DNA from: Valencia hispanica | Lineage: Eukaryota; Chordata; Actinopteri; Cyprinodontiformes; Valenciidae | Reading direction: 5' to 3' | NCBI GenBank assembly: GCA_963556495.2 | Contig: OY747713.1 | Span: forward strand, 31,752,961 to 31,816,960 | DNA: 64,000 nucleotides | Shown here: positions 26,501 to 37,019 of the stretch, one piece after another | Layout: the number at the start of each line of letters is the position of its first letter | How positions within the stretch are numbered: the stretch's first letter is position 1 | Notes under the pieces: generated by a model | Database searches by the model: none | The model's input: only the letters and a program-made list of their open reading frames with translations | Told to the model about the DNA's origin: nothing | Made by a program: the position numbers and the translations under genes

Positions 26501-29500
26501 GATTGAAATGTGTAATTATAAATTTAAATGCAGATTAAGCAATTTAAATTTTTTATGAATTTGGAACACTGAAATTTTTTATGCACATTAAGGAGCACAA
26601 AAAGTATATGAACAATTACTTGCAGATTGAACAGCTTGAATAATGGATTTAAAAATGCATCTTAATTAATCTGATTAGCAGCAGGTTAATTCAGCACTAC
26701 CATGCTTCCATAGGCTACAGCACAAAGCAGAATTGCTGCTTCTGAGCGGCAACGTGCAGAACTTATCAGAAACCACAGTTAAGATGAATGACCATTCAAA
26801 AGCCGAACACAGCACAATGCTCCTCAAATAATCCCATCAAAACGTCTGCCAAATATTTATATCAGCTTAGTCAAACTCCAAAGCAGAAGATTATCACCAG
26901 GGAAGGTTGCAAACCTTATCGCTTTAAGATCTGGCCGAATAATCTGAACAACTGTTTATTCAGTGGGTGCGGTTTATTTATCTTTTCCTAGCGGCCTCAC
27001 ACGGGACGCACCATTAATGTTGTAACTATTAATAATAAATATTTGTTGTCTGGTTTTCTGAGCATCAATAATTATAATCAATAATTTAATAATATAATTA
27101 TTGATGACGTTCAAGTTTAACCTGTTTATTAAAGATTTCGGGGCACCAATCTCATAAATGAGATAATTTTAATTAAACCAGACTGTCAGTCTCTCTGAAA
27201 AGGCGTAGAGTTCGTCCACGGGGTTAAAACAAACTTCACAGCACACACTGAAATAGCACAGGAAACTTCTCGTTACTTAAGGGAATTTATTAATAAAATA
27301 GCTCAACCTTACAGATTACATTTTATTCATAATTTCCATCTATTCTAACGCATGCAAAAATATAGGACAAAGTTAACGTCGAGGGAAGGTGGGGGGGGGG
27401 GGTGCGGCTGTGGTTGTGTGTGTGCAGCGCTGTGTATGTGTGGGAGATGAGGGGGGGGGTTCAGTTTAGCTCACTCAATGCGATAAATAACTCAATTCTT
27501 ATCAATTGGCGCAATCGGTTCACAAAGGAAGACCGCGCGGCAATTCAACAAAACGCTAGTTTCATTAGCAATGGTGGCTTGGACAAAGGAAACGAGGGCG
27601 ACGGAGAAAGGGGATCAACTGAGGCCACGCGACCTGTCTAAACAGAGACGCGCCGACCGCAGCAGACTATAAACAAACAAGGAAATAATACAATATAATA
27701 TACTGCTTCTGGTTGCAACAAAAGTCACATAATAAAACACAAAAAGCATGCACATTCAGGGTCGGTGTACAGCGACAGACGACCAAGAATAACAGTGGTT
27801 AATAAGTTTACATTTATTTTAACCAACAGAAAACGGATATTAACCGTCAAGACCTTCTCCTCTACCCAGACCGAGAGATAGAAATCAGTTTAATCCTACT
27901 TGGTGGGGGCAGCTCTCCACAGTCCACGAAGAAGAACAGAGAAAGTGTCCAGTTTAAAGGAGCGGTTTGCGCAAAACCGAGGTCGGAAAAGCGGACGTCC
28001 GACTTTTAGGCGCTGAGGGACTCAGGCCTGTTTTCAACAGAGTTCAGATGGCCAGCTGACTCCCTGGTTACGCTGACAGGGAGTCTGTTTGATCGGCCGA
28101 TTCACTTCGAAGTATAAAAGGGAAGTTCTTCCTGGTCCAGCAGGTTTGAACGGAAAAAGGGAAAATGCTAGTAGTGGATTAAAGCGTCTCCTCACAGGCA
28201 CTGCTCTGGGACCAAAAGAGACCAAGATTTCAATATTCGCGCTGCTTTTATCAACTCTGTGATAGAGACCATAGAGAATGGGTCGAGGGCAGCGCAATGG
28301 GTGCTGGGAGATGCAGTTCGTTCAGTGAAAGGATGATGGGAGATCCAGTTCGTTCAGTGAAAGGATGATGGGAGATCCAGTTCGTTCAGTGAAAGGATGA
28401 TGGGAGATCCAGTTCGTTCAGTGAAAGGATGATGGGAGATCCAGTTCGTTCAGTTAAGGCCATAGCCTCAACACTTGGTAGCACAACTATTGATCACCTC
28501 TTGTATTTTTCAAGCATGCTTATTGTTATTAATTTACTTATTCTGTAAGTTGGAAACACAAAAAAAAATCATCAAGAATGAACAATAATCTGTTGGTATT
28601 AAACTGTCCCGCTAACTGGAAGATCTTCATGCTAATATGAATATGTAAAAGCGTCTACTCACCACTGTCCTGCTTTGAAGCTAAAGTCTGGGTGGACGGC
28701 TATCCTCAGTCTTTTTACGGTTTCTGACTCAGTCATGATTCCGCAGACTTGAGCGGGATACAGCGTCTACATCAGGCATCCAAACAGAAAGACAAAAAAG
28801 ATTAACAAAGGAGGAAGGAATAGCCTAGAGTTTTTTTTTTTAATCTTCCCCAACAACAAACTCACATTACTGTTTTCGAAGCAGAGCTTACATTTTGTCT
28901 GTAGTTGTTCACTGTCCTCTCCAAATGGTCTGTTTGTCTTTTGGAGGACATATTTCTCCTAATAAAGAGGAGACAGCAGTTAGATGATGGTTTGTTTGTG
29001 CAAAGAGCCTAAAGCTATACAGGGAGCACATGTATAAAAAAAAGGACATGGAGTTTGCCCTCAGTGTCAATAATGAACAATAAACTAAACAGAACAGCGC
29101 ACACAAAATACACTAAAATAGCTCAACATTTCAAGTACGCAAATGGAGATGAAAGAACAGCTAACAGTACAGTTTTCCAGTGCTATCATACAGGAAAAAA
29201 TGTGGGGCAAAGAGGACCATCGCAGCAGGTACTGATTGGTACTTTGGCAGTGTGAGTAGAAAAATGAAACATCCATCCCCATAAAGCATGTCAGCAGAGA
29301 GAAGCATTAGTGAAATATATTATCCTGGTACAGTAGTTGGCTGTGCTAAATTAGGATGCAATAAAACAGTGAACCAACACCAGCACCCAAAACCATCCGT
29401 CACTGTGGGAACTTCACACTGGACCTCAGGTGATCCGTGCCTCTCCACTCCTCCTCTAGTCTCTGTGACCATTATTTCCAAATGAAATAAAAATTTGTTT

Positions 29501-30409
29501 GAACTGCTCTGCAACAATTCGGACCCTTTTCTTCTTAGCCCAGGTAAGATGGCTTTGATGTTGTCTCTGGTTCAAGAGGGGGGTTACCACAACAAATTCA
29601 AAGGCTGTTTGTCATGTCCTGGATACATCTGGTGTGGTGGCTTCAAAGTTCTGACTCCAGCTGCAGATCATGTGTTGTACGTCTCCTTCCAACTTGTTAA
29701 TGAGCTTTGCCTCACAATCATCTAAAGCAGGGGTCCCCAAAGTCGGTCCTCAAGGGCCGGCATCCTGCATGTTTTAGTTATTTCCCTGGTTCAACACAGC
29801 TGAATCAAATGATTGCTCATTAGCAGACCTCTGCAGAACTTTGACATGCTGAGGAGGTAGTTGGACCATTTGAATCAGCTGTGTTGAACCATGGAAAGAC
29901 CTAAAACATGCAGGATACCGGCCCTTGAGGACCCCTGATCTAAAGCCTGCTGTTAACCCTGTTGTTTCTGCTCCATTTCCCACCACAGTTTCCCCTTCCA
30001 CTCAACTTTCAATGAATATGCTTAGATATCGCGCTCTAAACAGCCAACTTCTATAGCAAACACATTTTTACGGCTTACTCCTAATGACTGTCTGCTAAAC
30101 AGCTGTAAAGTCAACACATCTCCCCCATGACTGTTAAGACCGTAAATTACAGAAATAAACTGTTAAAATGTCAAATATCACTGAGGAACACAGAAGTTTC
30201 CCCTTTTGAGTTTGATTTCTGAAACAACACCTTTTGATGATATTGTAATTTTTGGAGGCATTTGTATTTTAGTTTAGCAGGACTAATTAGCAGACTCACC
30301 TGTTTGCAGATCCGGGGCCCAGCAGCCGCCTGCACAGCGGAGCAGCAGCAGGACTCTGCCGGCTGAAGCTTCGAGCAGCGGTACAAATTAACCCACAGGG
30401 GGTGCTCAT
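17583..30409 (-). CDS. oxnad1: OXNAD1, oxidoreductase NAD-binding domain protein (complete, 7 coding exons)
   Basis: A ferredoxin-reductase-type flavoprotein, predicted mitochondrial; its substrate is not established. Coding exons (minus): 30409-30300, 28958-28892, 28766-28663, 21531-21390, 18476-18231, 18033-17925 and 17740-17583, all with AG/GT borders and consistent phases. They total 936 nt, 311 residues; human OXNAD1 is about the same length. The N-terminus (1-38) is rich in Arg, Ser and Ala without acidic residues, as in a mitochondrial presequence. FAD-domain block: [14 protein letters not shown] (89-102) and GGFSMCSSP (106-114). NAD-domain: [11 protein letters not shown] (171-181) and CGPPPM (282-287), ending in EKWW. 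Convergent with rftn1, as expected from human 3p. Introns hold a LINE, an LTR element and a hAT MITE. The acceptor of the third coding exon was chosen at 28767-28768 because it follows a pyrimidine tract. Confidence 0.95.
18890..19465 (-). mobile_element. Tc1-type transposase fragment in oxnad1 intron
   Basis: Minus 19305-19066 encodes a decayed transposase C-terminal part with [16 protein letters not shown] and, further on, [10 protein letters not shown], corresponding to the second Asp and catalytic Glu blocks of a Tc1 enzyme. Limits are approximate. It is followed by the LINE 19466-20744, which may have inserted into it. Confidence 0.75.
19466..20744 (-). mobile_element. 5'-truncated non-LTR retrotransposon (LINE)
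   Basis: The minus strand encodes reverse transcriptase pieces. The [17 protein letters not shown] block and the catalytic KFADDTGLI block lie in 20486-20085, followed after a break by [10 protein letters not shown] and [17 protein letters not shown] in 20016-19726. A TAG stop lies between RK and QVRLGKN (near 20490), and the frame shifts near 20085, so the copy is dead. The 3' UTR runs to about 19466, beginning 'gttttattgccatatgtgta'. It is probably of the Rex1/CR1-like jockey group. It lies in the oxnad1 intron between exons 4 and 5. Confidence 0.85.
20745..21389. other. oxnad1 intron sequence
   Basis: The remaining intronic stretch upstream (in gene sense, downstream) of the exon at 21390-21531. 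Open frames here, including the one starting at 21103, overlap the exon on the wrong strand and are not genes. Confidence 0.5.
21532..22461. other. oxnad1 intron sequence
   Basis: Intron between the exon at 21390-21531 and the LTR element. I see no repeat or exon I can name. Confidence 0.4.
22466..22990 (-). repeat. 3' LTR, truncated
   Basis: Nearly identical to 27018-27512 apart from indels in the TG-rich and G-rich tracts (here a (TG)n run around 22859-22905). Homology ends at 'cttatcaattggcg'. About 950 bp of the LTR's inner (U3) side is missing compared with the right copy. Confidence 0.85.
23037..24452 (-). pseudogene. Retroelement aspartic protease frame (471 codons), orphaned from pol
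   Basis: An open frame of 471 codons with a retropepsin-type active site, [13 protein letters not shown] at about 67-79, followed by a flap-like region and the [11 protein letters not shown] block (about 150-160). The frame begins at GTG with upstream frame open only partially, so in life it would be fused to gag by readthrough or frameshift. After the protease, about 300 residues form a linker of the kind that precedes reverse transcriptase, and the frame then ends next to the truncated LTR. The long open frame suggests a young or recently lost copy. Confidence 0.75.
24768..25732 (-). pseudogene. Retroelement gag remnants
   Basis: Two frames: 25732-25388 (115 residues, coiled-coil-like, rich in Leu, Gln and Glu) and 25079-24768 ([20 protein letters not shown] then [13 protein letters not shown]). 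They are separated by a Gln/Ala-rich stretch with a G tract of 22 or so (25207-25228 on +) that breaks the frame. A third scrap, [15 protein letters not shown], lies at about 24733-24690, so gag has lost its central portion between IERVL and MQEIR. Function was capsid formation; this copy is defective. Confidence 0.65.
26240..26620. repeat. About 122-bp tandem repeat in LTR-element leader
   Basis: The motif 'gcaggttaagcaatttaatt' and the following 'agctggaatttaaatcaggg' recur with starts at about 26286, 26409 and 26530, spacing 121-123 bp. The last copy is partial. It lies between the gag start and the 5' LTR. Confidence 0.8.
27018..28473 (-). repeat. 5' LTR, full length
   Basis: TGTTG at its left edge and CAACA at its right edge form the inverted terminal motif. 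It shares 27018-27512 with the left LTR. The remaining 960 bp (27513-28473) have no left counterpart and form the U3 side in the element's orientation, including the 32-bp repeats near its outer end. A plus-strand 'gtataaaaggg' at about 28114 is on the wrong strand for the element. Confidence 0.8.
28303..28456. repeat. 32-bp minisatellite, five copies
   Basis: The unit 'gatgatgggagatccagttc' continuing 'gttcagtgaaag' (32 bp) repeats with gggag at 28306, 28338, 28370, 28402 and 28434. The middle copies are identical; the first differs (ctgggagatgcag). It sits just inside the outer end of the 5' LTR. Confidence 0.9.
29728..29937. mobile_element. hAT-type MITE
   Basis: 210 bp, flanked by the perfect 8-bp duplication ATCTAAAG (29720-29727, 29938-29945). 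Terminal inverted repeats CAGGGGTCC / GGACCCCTG, with long sub-terminal complementarity ('tcctcaagggccgg' against 'ccggcccttgagga', and 'gttcaacacagctgaatcaa' against 'gaatcagctgtgttgaacca'). The short non-coding body marks a non-autonomous element. It lies in oxnad1 intron 1. Confidence 0.95.
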
Positions 30410-31065
30410 CGCTACCCGGCTTCCTGTCAGAACAAAACATATAGAAAAGCCGAAAACTGTCAAAACTGCTGAGTCACACATCAGCGGTACTAAAGTAAGA
30501 ATTTGTTTTTTATTCTCGCAGGCATTTGGCTTTAATTTCAGTTCCTGATTATGACATCTACAAGATTTTAAACCAAGCAAACGCTACCTACAATAAGACA
30601 AACTCCCTTAAAATATTGCTTTTTAGTCTAAAATAGTACTAGCAAGCAGCCGATATCCCTTTCACAATAAGAATATGTAAGTACAATGACTAAATGTTTA
30701 CTTTAAAACGTAGAAACTTGTTGGGAAACACAATACTATATTATTGAGATAAATCTAAATGGAGTTTGGTGTGACCTCTTTGCATTAAGCTAACTAGCTA
30801 AAGATGCATTTAAACCGGGTTTATTTTCCGCTTCGTTAATTCGGTCAGACAGAAGCCTGGTGAATTTTGCTTACCTAGACACTGCCAAGTCGTATTCCAC
30901 TCAAATTCTGGTCAAATATTTCTCTACTACAGCAGTAATAACCTTCGGCATGTTAGGATTACATGACACAAGTTTCATGGGGAAAGCTGACTTCTTTGCT
31001 GTGTTGACACGGCTGGTATTGAGTTTATCAGCGCCCTCCTCAGGTCGAATGGCGTAGTTCATAAG
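30410..31065 (-). promoter_or_regulatory. oxnad1: Probable oxnad1 5' UTR exon and promoter region
   Basis: The coding first exon begins 14 bases after a good acceptor (ttgttctgacag, exon from 30423). Upstream on the minus strand a strong donor (gtctag|gtaagcaaaa) closes at 30875. This suggests a non-coding exon ending at 30875 and a 451-bp intron. The exon start and promoter, probably just above 31060, cannot be fixed. In human, OXNAD1 shares a head-to-head promoter with DPH3; I found no dph3 coding sequence here. Confidence 0.45.
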
Positions 31066-31269
31066 GACCACATCTTTAAGTCAGGCTTACTTTATCATGG
31101 AAAACAGCTGTAAAATAAGAAAGTGACACAAAAATATATATAAAAGCATAACATTTTTTATTTAAATGATCTTTGCCTAGATTTAAGACTGTATACTTTG
31201 CACAACAACAACTCTCTTACAATGGTAACCAATAGAAATATCTTCATGACAGACATTGCCTACAGGTTT

Positions 31270-32233
31270 TCATTCAATGTACAAGCCAAACATCTTTCAG
31301 CAACGTCTCTCTTTCAATCTCCTCCCTTACCTCGTGTATGTCTGAAATCAAAAACTGGTTCACCTTAAACTTCCTCAAACTAAATAGTGATAAAACAGAA
31401 TTACTCCTTGTTGGCTCTAAATCTGCTCTTTCTAAGGTTTCAAACGTCACCTTGTCCATTGACTCATCCTCTGTCTCCCCCTCCCCACAGGTAAAGCGTC
31501 TGGGTGTCATCCTCGATAGCTCATTATCATTTCAAGCTCATATTAGTAATGTTACCCGGTCTGCTTATTTTCATTTACGCAATATTAATCGTCTTCGCCC
31601 TTCTCTCACTGTCCACTCCACCTCCATCCTTGTTCAAAATCTGGTCACTTCACGTCTTGACTATTGTAATTCCCTTCTCTCTGGTCTTTCACACAAAACC
31701 CTTAACAAACTTCAATTGATCCAAAATTCAGCTGCTCGTATTATCTCCAGAACCCCTCTTTCATACCATATCACCCCCGTCCTACAGCATCTGCACTGGT
31801 TACCGATCAAATCTAGAATCCAATTCAAACTCCTTTTTATACCTTCAAATCCTTCCATAACCATGCTCTTCCTTAACTCTCTGATCTCTTCATGTTTACA
31901 CGCCATCTCGCTCTCTTTGGTCTTCCTCTTCTCTGTCTCTTTCCAAAACCCCTGTTCGTCTTGTCACTATGGGGAGCAGAGCCTTCAGCCGCTCGGTCCC
32001 CAAACTCTGGAACTCTCTCCCTCCGGAACTCCGTAGTATTGACTCTCTCCCTCTATTCAAATCCAAACTCAAAACATACTTATTTATGATTGCTTTTTCA
32101 CTTTGATTTTATGTACAATTCATCCATTGGCAGATTTGATTGTGTTTGTTGTTTTTTATGTATTTTATCACTGTGATTTTATTGTGTTGTACAGTGTCCT
32201 TGAGTGTTCAGAAAGGCGCTTCAAATAAAATGG
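31270..32233 (+). mobile_element. 5'-truncated LINE (L2-like) with microsatellite tail
   Basis: The frame 31338-32036 encodes the C-terminal part of a reverse transcriptase: [44 protein letters not shown] and [12 protein letters not shown]. It is frameshifted near 31840, after which the family sequence continues in the frame of 31892-32089 ([14 protein letters not shown]). The catalytic FADD box is missing. The 3' UTR ends 'gcgcttcaaataaaatgg' and the copy finishes in (ATT)n, as L2-type LINEs do. Confidence 0.85.

Positions 32234-32271
<38 letters not shown>
32234..32271 (+). repeat. (ATT)n microsatellite at LINE 3' end
   Basis: About 12 ATT units directly follow the LINE tail, which marks the 3' terminus of the retroposed copy. 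Confidence 0.9.
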
Positions 32272-32589
32272 AAGTGGCTATACCACTGAACTCCTGCAGA
32301 TTTTAAATCTCACTTTAAACCTCTGCTTCAAGCTATACCTTTTTGTGAATTAAAAACCGGGTTTTCCCCTCATTTCATTATTTTTGTTTTGCTTTTTCAA
32401 TCACACAGCAGTCATCTCAACTGGCTTTAAAAAAAAACTTTTTTTTGTCACTTGTGACTTTGTGTAATGCCATACTAAAGTAAACGTCAGTCCAAACAGA
32501 GATGATGGCAGAAATACGGTCAGATTTGTGGAAGTATATTTATATGGTTTCCATTTAAATTTGATTCAAATTAATTAAATTCACATATA

Positions 32590-33405
32590 TACAGTCCTGT
32601 GAAAAAGTATATGATCCTCTGAGTTCTTCTGGTTTAGCTTTTCTGTCATATTTAAATGTGTTCAATCGCATTCTTTGGAAAGCTGAGTTCGGTTTCTCTA
32701 GCCACATCCAAGCCTGATTATTACCTGACATCTAGAATCAAGAAATTGTTGAGCGTAACCAGTCTGACAGCATGAGGTAGGTTAAAACATATCATCTTAA
32801 AAGCAACACAATATGCCTTGACATTAAGAAATTCAAGAGCGGATGAGAAACAAAGTCATCCACATCTTTCAGTCAGGAAATTATTATAAACTCCTTGCTA
32901 AGGCTTTGCGACTCCAGTAAACCTCAGTGAGAGCCATTATCCACAAATAGAGAAAACATGAAAAGGTTAGCCAGCCTGCGGAATGACTCACTCACTCACT
33001 TGCCTCAGTTAAGTTCAGTGCTCAGGATTCAACAATAAAGGAGAGTGGTAAAATGATGGTCTAAGTTCGCTTTGTTGCTTCAGTATCTGGATGATTTGCT
33101 GAAGAAACCATCAACCCAGCCATTAAAGATTTTTGCAACAGAACAATGATTCAAAGAACACAAGCAAGTAGATTTGGGAATGGCTTAACACATTGTTTGG
33201 AGTGGTCTATCTTTGGTTGCAGTAGTTGCCACTAAGGATGACACAACCAGGAGCAAATTACTCAGATATGGAAACTGATTTTTGTATCACTTGAGGTATT
33301 TTTGTCAGATATTAAAATTTGTTCTAAGTTTTGAAAGATTTAAGGGTGACAAAAGCAAAAACAAAAGACATTTGTAAGGGGACAGATATTTGCACTGTAG
33401 CTCCA
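32590..33405 (+). mobile_element. Tc1 relic
   Basis: It opens 'acagtcctgtgaaaaagtat' and closes 'ttgtaaggggacagatattt', the ends of a fish Tc1 family related to 8966-10130. Shared landmarks include 'gtaacccagtctgacagcatgaggtagg'-type sequence and 'gagagccattatccac'. It is non-coding and internally eroded. Confidence 0.75.
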
Positions 33406-34264
33406 GTTCAAAACAAAAGCCATCTGAGGGGTACTTTACAATATAAAAAAGTCCAATTCAAATTTAATTAAATATTATCTGGTCATCTTAAATTTAAATT
33501 CAAATCAATATGGTTCATTTGGTTACAATATAATCAAATTGCCAGATTCAGATCCAGTTAAATCCAGTCCAAATTAAAAAGATAGAAAAAAGGTCGAGAT
33601 TTATGGAGGGTTACAGCTCCCCGTGAGTAAACTATAGCATTTGAGTATCCTTTAGCTCACTGTTCAGTGAGTGAAACCTGAGATGTTCCTGTTTTGTTGC
33701 ACTAGGTCATTCCCTGGCATAAAGAGCAGCTGCTGTCACCAAAAACCATTCAAAAGTCCATTGTGTATTTCCAATACAGCACTTTTCAACAAGCAGACCA
33801 GCTTGGTTTCCACTGTTACCACCCTGGAAGTATTTATAATTTCTCTTTAAAGTGCTTTGTAAACATGCAGAGGAAAGACTGTGGCATCTGGGTCTAAAAT
33901 ACAATGCTCACAAGTGAATAGGTAGTACACTGAGTACATTTCTGCCAGCTGTTGATCTCAAAATGTCACTTGTGTATTTTGGTGAAGTGCAAAAACGTTT
34001 TCATCTCCTAGCTGAAATGCCACTGAAAAATTATTACAAAGACCAATTTCTAATTATTCTCTAATGCTTACATGGAAAGCTAGTAAGAAACCCACGCTAT
34101 GGCACTTATGTTTTTGGCTCCATCTTGTGGTGAACTAGCAGTAAGCATTGCAATGTATCAGAAAGGCAGCCGTTTTGTAGATATATTAGGATACTCATTA
34201 AGTATTGCTTCCAAGTAAATTATTTTTAGCACAAAGCCAAGCCCTGTACTAACATTTCAAACTA
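33406..34264. other. Intergenic, nothing recognised
   Basis: AT-rich sequence. No exon or named repeat supported. Confidence 0.35.
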
Positions 34265-34640
34265 ATGTGGGTTTTAGGTGTGGCTTAAGGAAAACAAAGT
34301 CAGTGTTTTGAATTGGGCAACACAAAGCACTGATCTCAATCCCATTGAAAATGTGTATGCTGAGCAGAAAGGTGTGTGTGTGCCACTGAGTTACACCAGT
34401 TGTGTCAGGAGGAATGGGCCAAAAGTCTAGCAAACTATTGTGAGACGAGCCAAAATGTTTTACCCGAATCACACAATGTATAGCTCTAAAAGCATATGCT
34501 AAGATAATATTAATAAAAAAGTCCACCAATACAAAGACACAAAAGCTCCCCAACACAAGAACTTTTCTGAAGATAATTTAACCAGCCAATCCTAAATCAA
34601 ACCTACTAAAGGTAACATTCTGATAATAGTACAGTAAACC
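34265..34640 (+). mobile_element. Tc1-type transposase C-terminal scrap
   Basis: Plus-strand sequence reads like the end of a Tc1 transposase: 'gcactgatctcaatcccatt' gives a TDLNPIEN-like block, and 'gaggaatgggccaaaagtct' gives an EEWAKS-like block. No frame is long. Limits approximate. Confidence 0.6.
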
Positions 34641-35399
34641 TTTTTTTTCAGATTAATTTGGAATGAACTCTTTCAGAGCTATACCAGGATGAAATTAGCC
34701 ACGACTTTTTGCTGTGAATTAATTAACATCTTAATCCTGACATCTTAAACATCTTGTTCCTCACAATATTCATTTCAAAGGAACCTACATCTGAAATTCT
34801 GTGAAGCAGAACGCAAAACTCCCAAAACAAGACTCTCAATCAACAAGTAGAGATAAATTAATGTTGTTGAGGAATTTATAAAAACAAGACTATAACATGT
34901 TCTAAATGCACAACATGGTGCAAAATGAAGACAAAATGTAGCCAAATAGAAATGACATTTATACTGATGATAGTTTTACTTTAATTTTTGCATCATGTGT
35001 TTGCCCAGAAATGATAGATCACAAAAAAGACAGACCGCCTTCTTTTCACTGAGATCAAAAGGGAGATACTGAGAAAGACCCAGAAATCTTTCACTCTCAC
35101 TTAAAGAAGAGGAATGCAAAAACCTTTCCTTGATTCATTGTTTTCCTACTTTCTGTCACAGGGTTTCTCCAGCTCTTCTCTGTTGGCAATGAAACAGACA
35201 GAAACCAGTCAGCATTTACAGACCCAAACAACCGGCTTTCATCAGCGTAATGTCACATCTAGGAAATAATGTTTCCTAAATTACAAATATCTAAAACACA
35301 CAGATAGCGCCTAAAATGGTAATTAAGTACGAATCTTAAATCGGTGATTAATTTCGGGCCTGTGGTTGCAAGATTGATGCTATACCTGAGTTTAACCAT

Positions 35400-35720
35400 T
35401 AATTAGGCATCTACATACTCAGTGTTGCAATAATGGTAAAAAAATGGTTAAAAAAATGTAAAACTGTTCAGGCTTCCAAACATGTAGGCCAGATTTGGGG
35501 GGTGCATGACTAATTCTAAGCTTTGGATCTGTGGCTGCTTCTCTGATCATTGTAATTACCTGCACTGGATTTTATTCATGAGTAAACGGGGCTGAATACA
35601 AATACATGCCACTATTTTCAGATTTATATTTGCACAAATTACAGTACGCCTACATTAAAGTTTCTTGTTGTGCCATGAAAAAAATGTGGAAGTATAAATA
35701 TCTTTACAAGGCACTTTAAA
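35400..35720. mobile_element. Tc1 terminal-repeat remnant
   Basis: Contains 'ggggctgaatacaaatacat' followed by 'tgccactattttcagattta' and ends in a 'tctttacaaggcact' tail, which match one end of the 4545-5795 family. The opposite end is not visible. Confidence 0.55.
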
Positions 35721-37019
35721 TATGCAAACAAAACATAATCAAGAAATATCAGTTAGCATTGGAAAGAAGGAAATAGTCCTAATTTGTTCATCTCTATTAG
35801 CATTTGTTCACAAAGAAGACAATACATGTTTTTAGTGAAAAGTCTATTTGGTTTTAGTAAGCCAAGTTGTGTTGTTTTTCAGGTAAACAATTTTTATGAA
35901 CACATACTTGAAATGACATACAGTCCTACTCTCTCTCTCGTTAAAAACACCTAATTCTACCATGTGAAGCTCCCAATTTGTGTCAGAAATACAAGGCAAA
36001 CATGTTTTGATCTAAGGGTAATAGGATTTATGGTCAGTTTTCCAGTCAGAAGAACACTGCGTTACATGTGAGTGTGCAGCACAGTTGTTTGTCTGCATAT
36101 CTCTGTAAGTCTCTCTGTATCACTATTGTAAGAACAGCATTTAATAGAAACTCAGCAGATACACAGAAAGAAAAGGCGTGCAGCTGTTAGATTCCTTTCT
36201 GAATTCCTGAGAGTTTTCTGCCTTCTGTTGCTGCATTAATCACAGCTCAGCCTCAAAGTGCATTTTTCATATTTGTAAGAAAGCCCTAAGGAAAACCTGT
36301 CAAACAGTCCAATCCTGAAGTTAAAATGACAATTAAATAGATTAAACTCATTCCATTAAGACAGATTGTGGTTTGCTACACTTACATGCTCCAGGGGAAG
36401 CCATTGTTTCAGAGCTATACTGGGAACTGTTTGACCAATACCCAGAACCCCTCAACCCAGTTCTCATTAGTGTGGAAAAAGAGCTTTGATATGAGAAAGC
36501 TGCTGTTTAAAATCCCAAAACGGTTTGAGTTCTTGTAAACAATGGGTTAACCATGTCGATGCAGGTGCTATCCTCACAGTTGCTGCTAACTTCCGTCACT
36601 GGGTTTGTTTTTTTCCTTGGTGACTTTACCAGTCCAACTGGCTGCCTTCCTGCTCTCTTTCCCATGAGCAGTACACCTTTGTTCAACCTCTTTGCCAATA
36701 CTGCAGAGTGACAAGAAGAGATTTTCTGGTTTAGCTTTGCACAGAGACCTGCTCCCGTCATGAGCAACTGTCACACGCATGATGCAAACTCATGAGCGTC
36801 ATCACAAAACAACCCTTTACGCAGATGCATGTACCTTGATCTGTGGGCTTGTGAGAAGACATAAATATTTCTACTCGGTTGAATGGGTGACATCACGTTG
36901 TTCATTGTGTTTTAGTTTATTTCAGGCCATCACCTCTGCAATAGTTTCTATATGGGAAGATACAATGGCATTTTCCAGTGTTTGGACACTGCACAATTCA
37001 TATGAAAATGCACATAGAC
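35721..37019. other. Intergenic, nothing recognised
   Basis: No exon, RNA gene or named repeat supported. The frames on the minus strand at about 36507-36780 lack similarity to any family I know. Confidence 0.35.

Larger units (their letters stand above)
22466..28473 (-). mobile_element. LTR retrotransposon, gag-protease remnant lacking RT, RNase H and integrase
   Basis: The element ends TGTTG...CAACA are flanked by a perfect 4-bp duplication CTTG (22462-22465, 28474-28477). The right (5') LTR is 27018-28473, about 1,456 bp. The left (3') copy aligns to it only from 22466 to about 22990 and then stops. On the minus strand, a tRNA-type primer site may lie at about 27013-26998 (begins TGGTGCGTCC). 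Gag-like frames lie at 25732-25388 and 25079-24768, and a protease frame at 24452-23037. No reverse transcriptase, RNase H or integrase motif is present. It lies in the oxnad1 intron 21532-28662. The gene families fit Ty3/gypsy or a related endogenous retroelement, but I cannot decide which. Confidence 0.88.

Noticed and set aside
28303..28456. CRISPR-like regular repeats
   Set aside because: The 32-bp units abut without spacers and lie in an LTR of a vertebrate genome, so this is a minisatellite.
30860..31057. dph3 coding exon
   Set aside because: The frame shows none of the cysteine-rich DPH3 pattern. The region fits better as a minus-strand 5' UTR exon of oxnad1.
36507..36780. Two overlapping minus frames
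   Set aside because: No similarity to a known family, no splice context and biased only by local composition.
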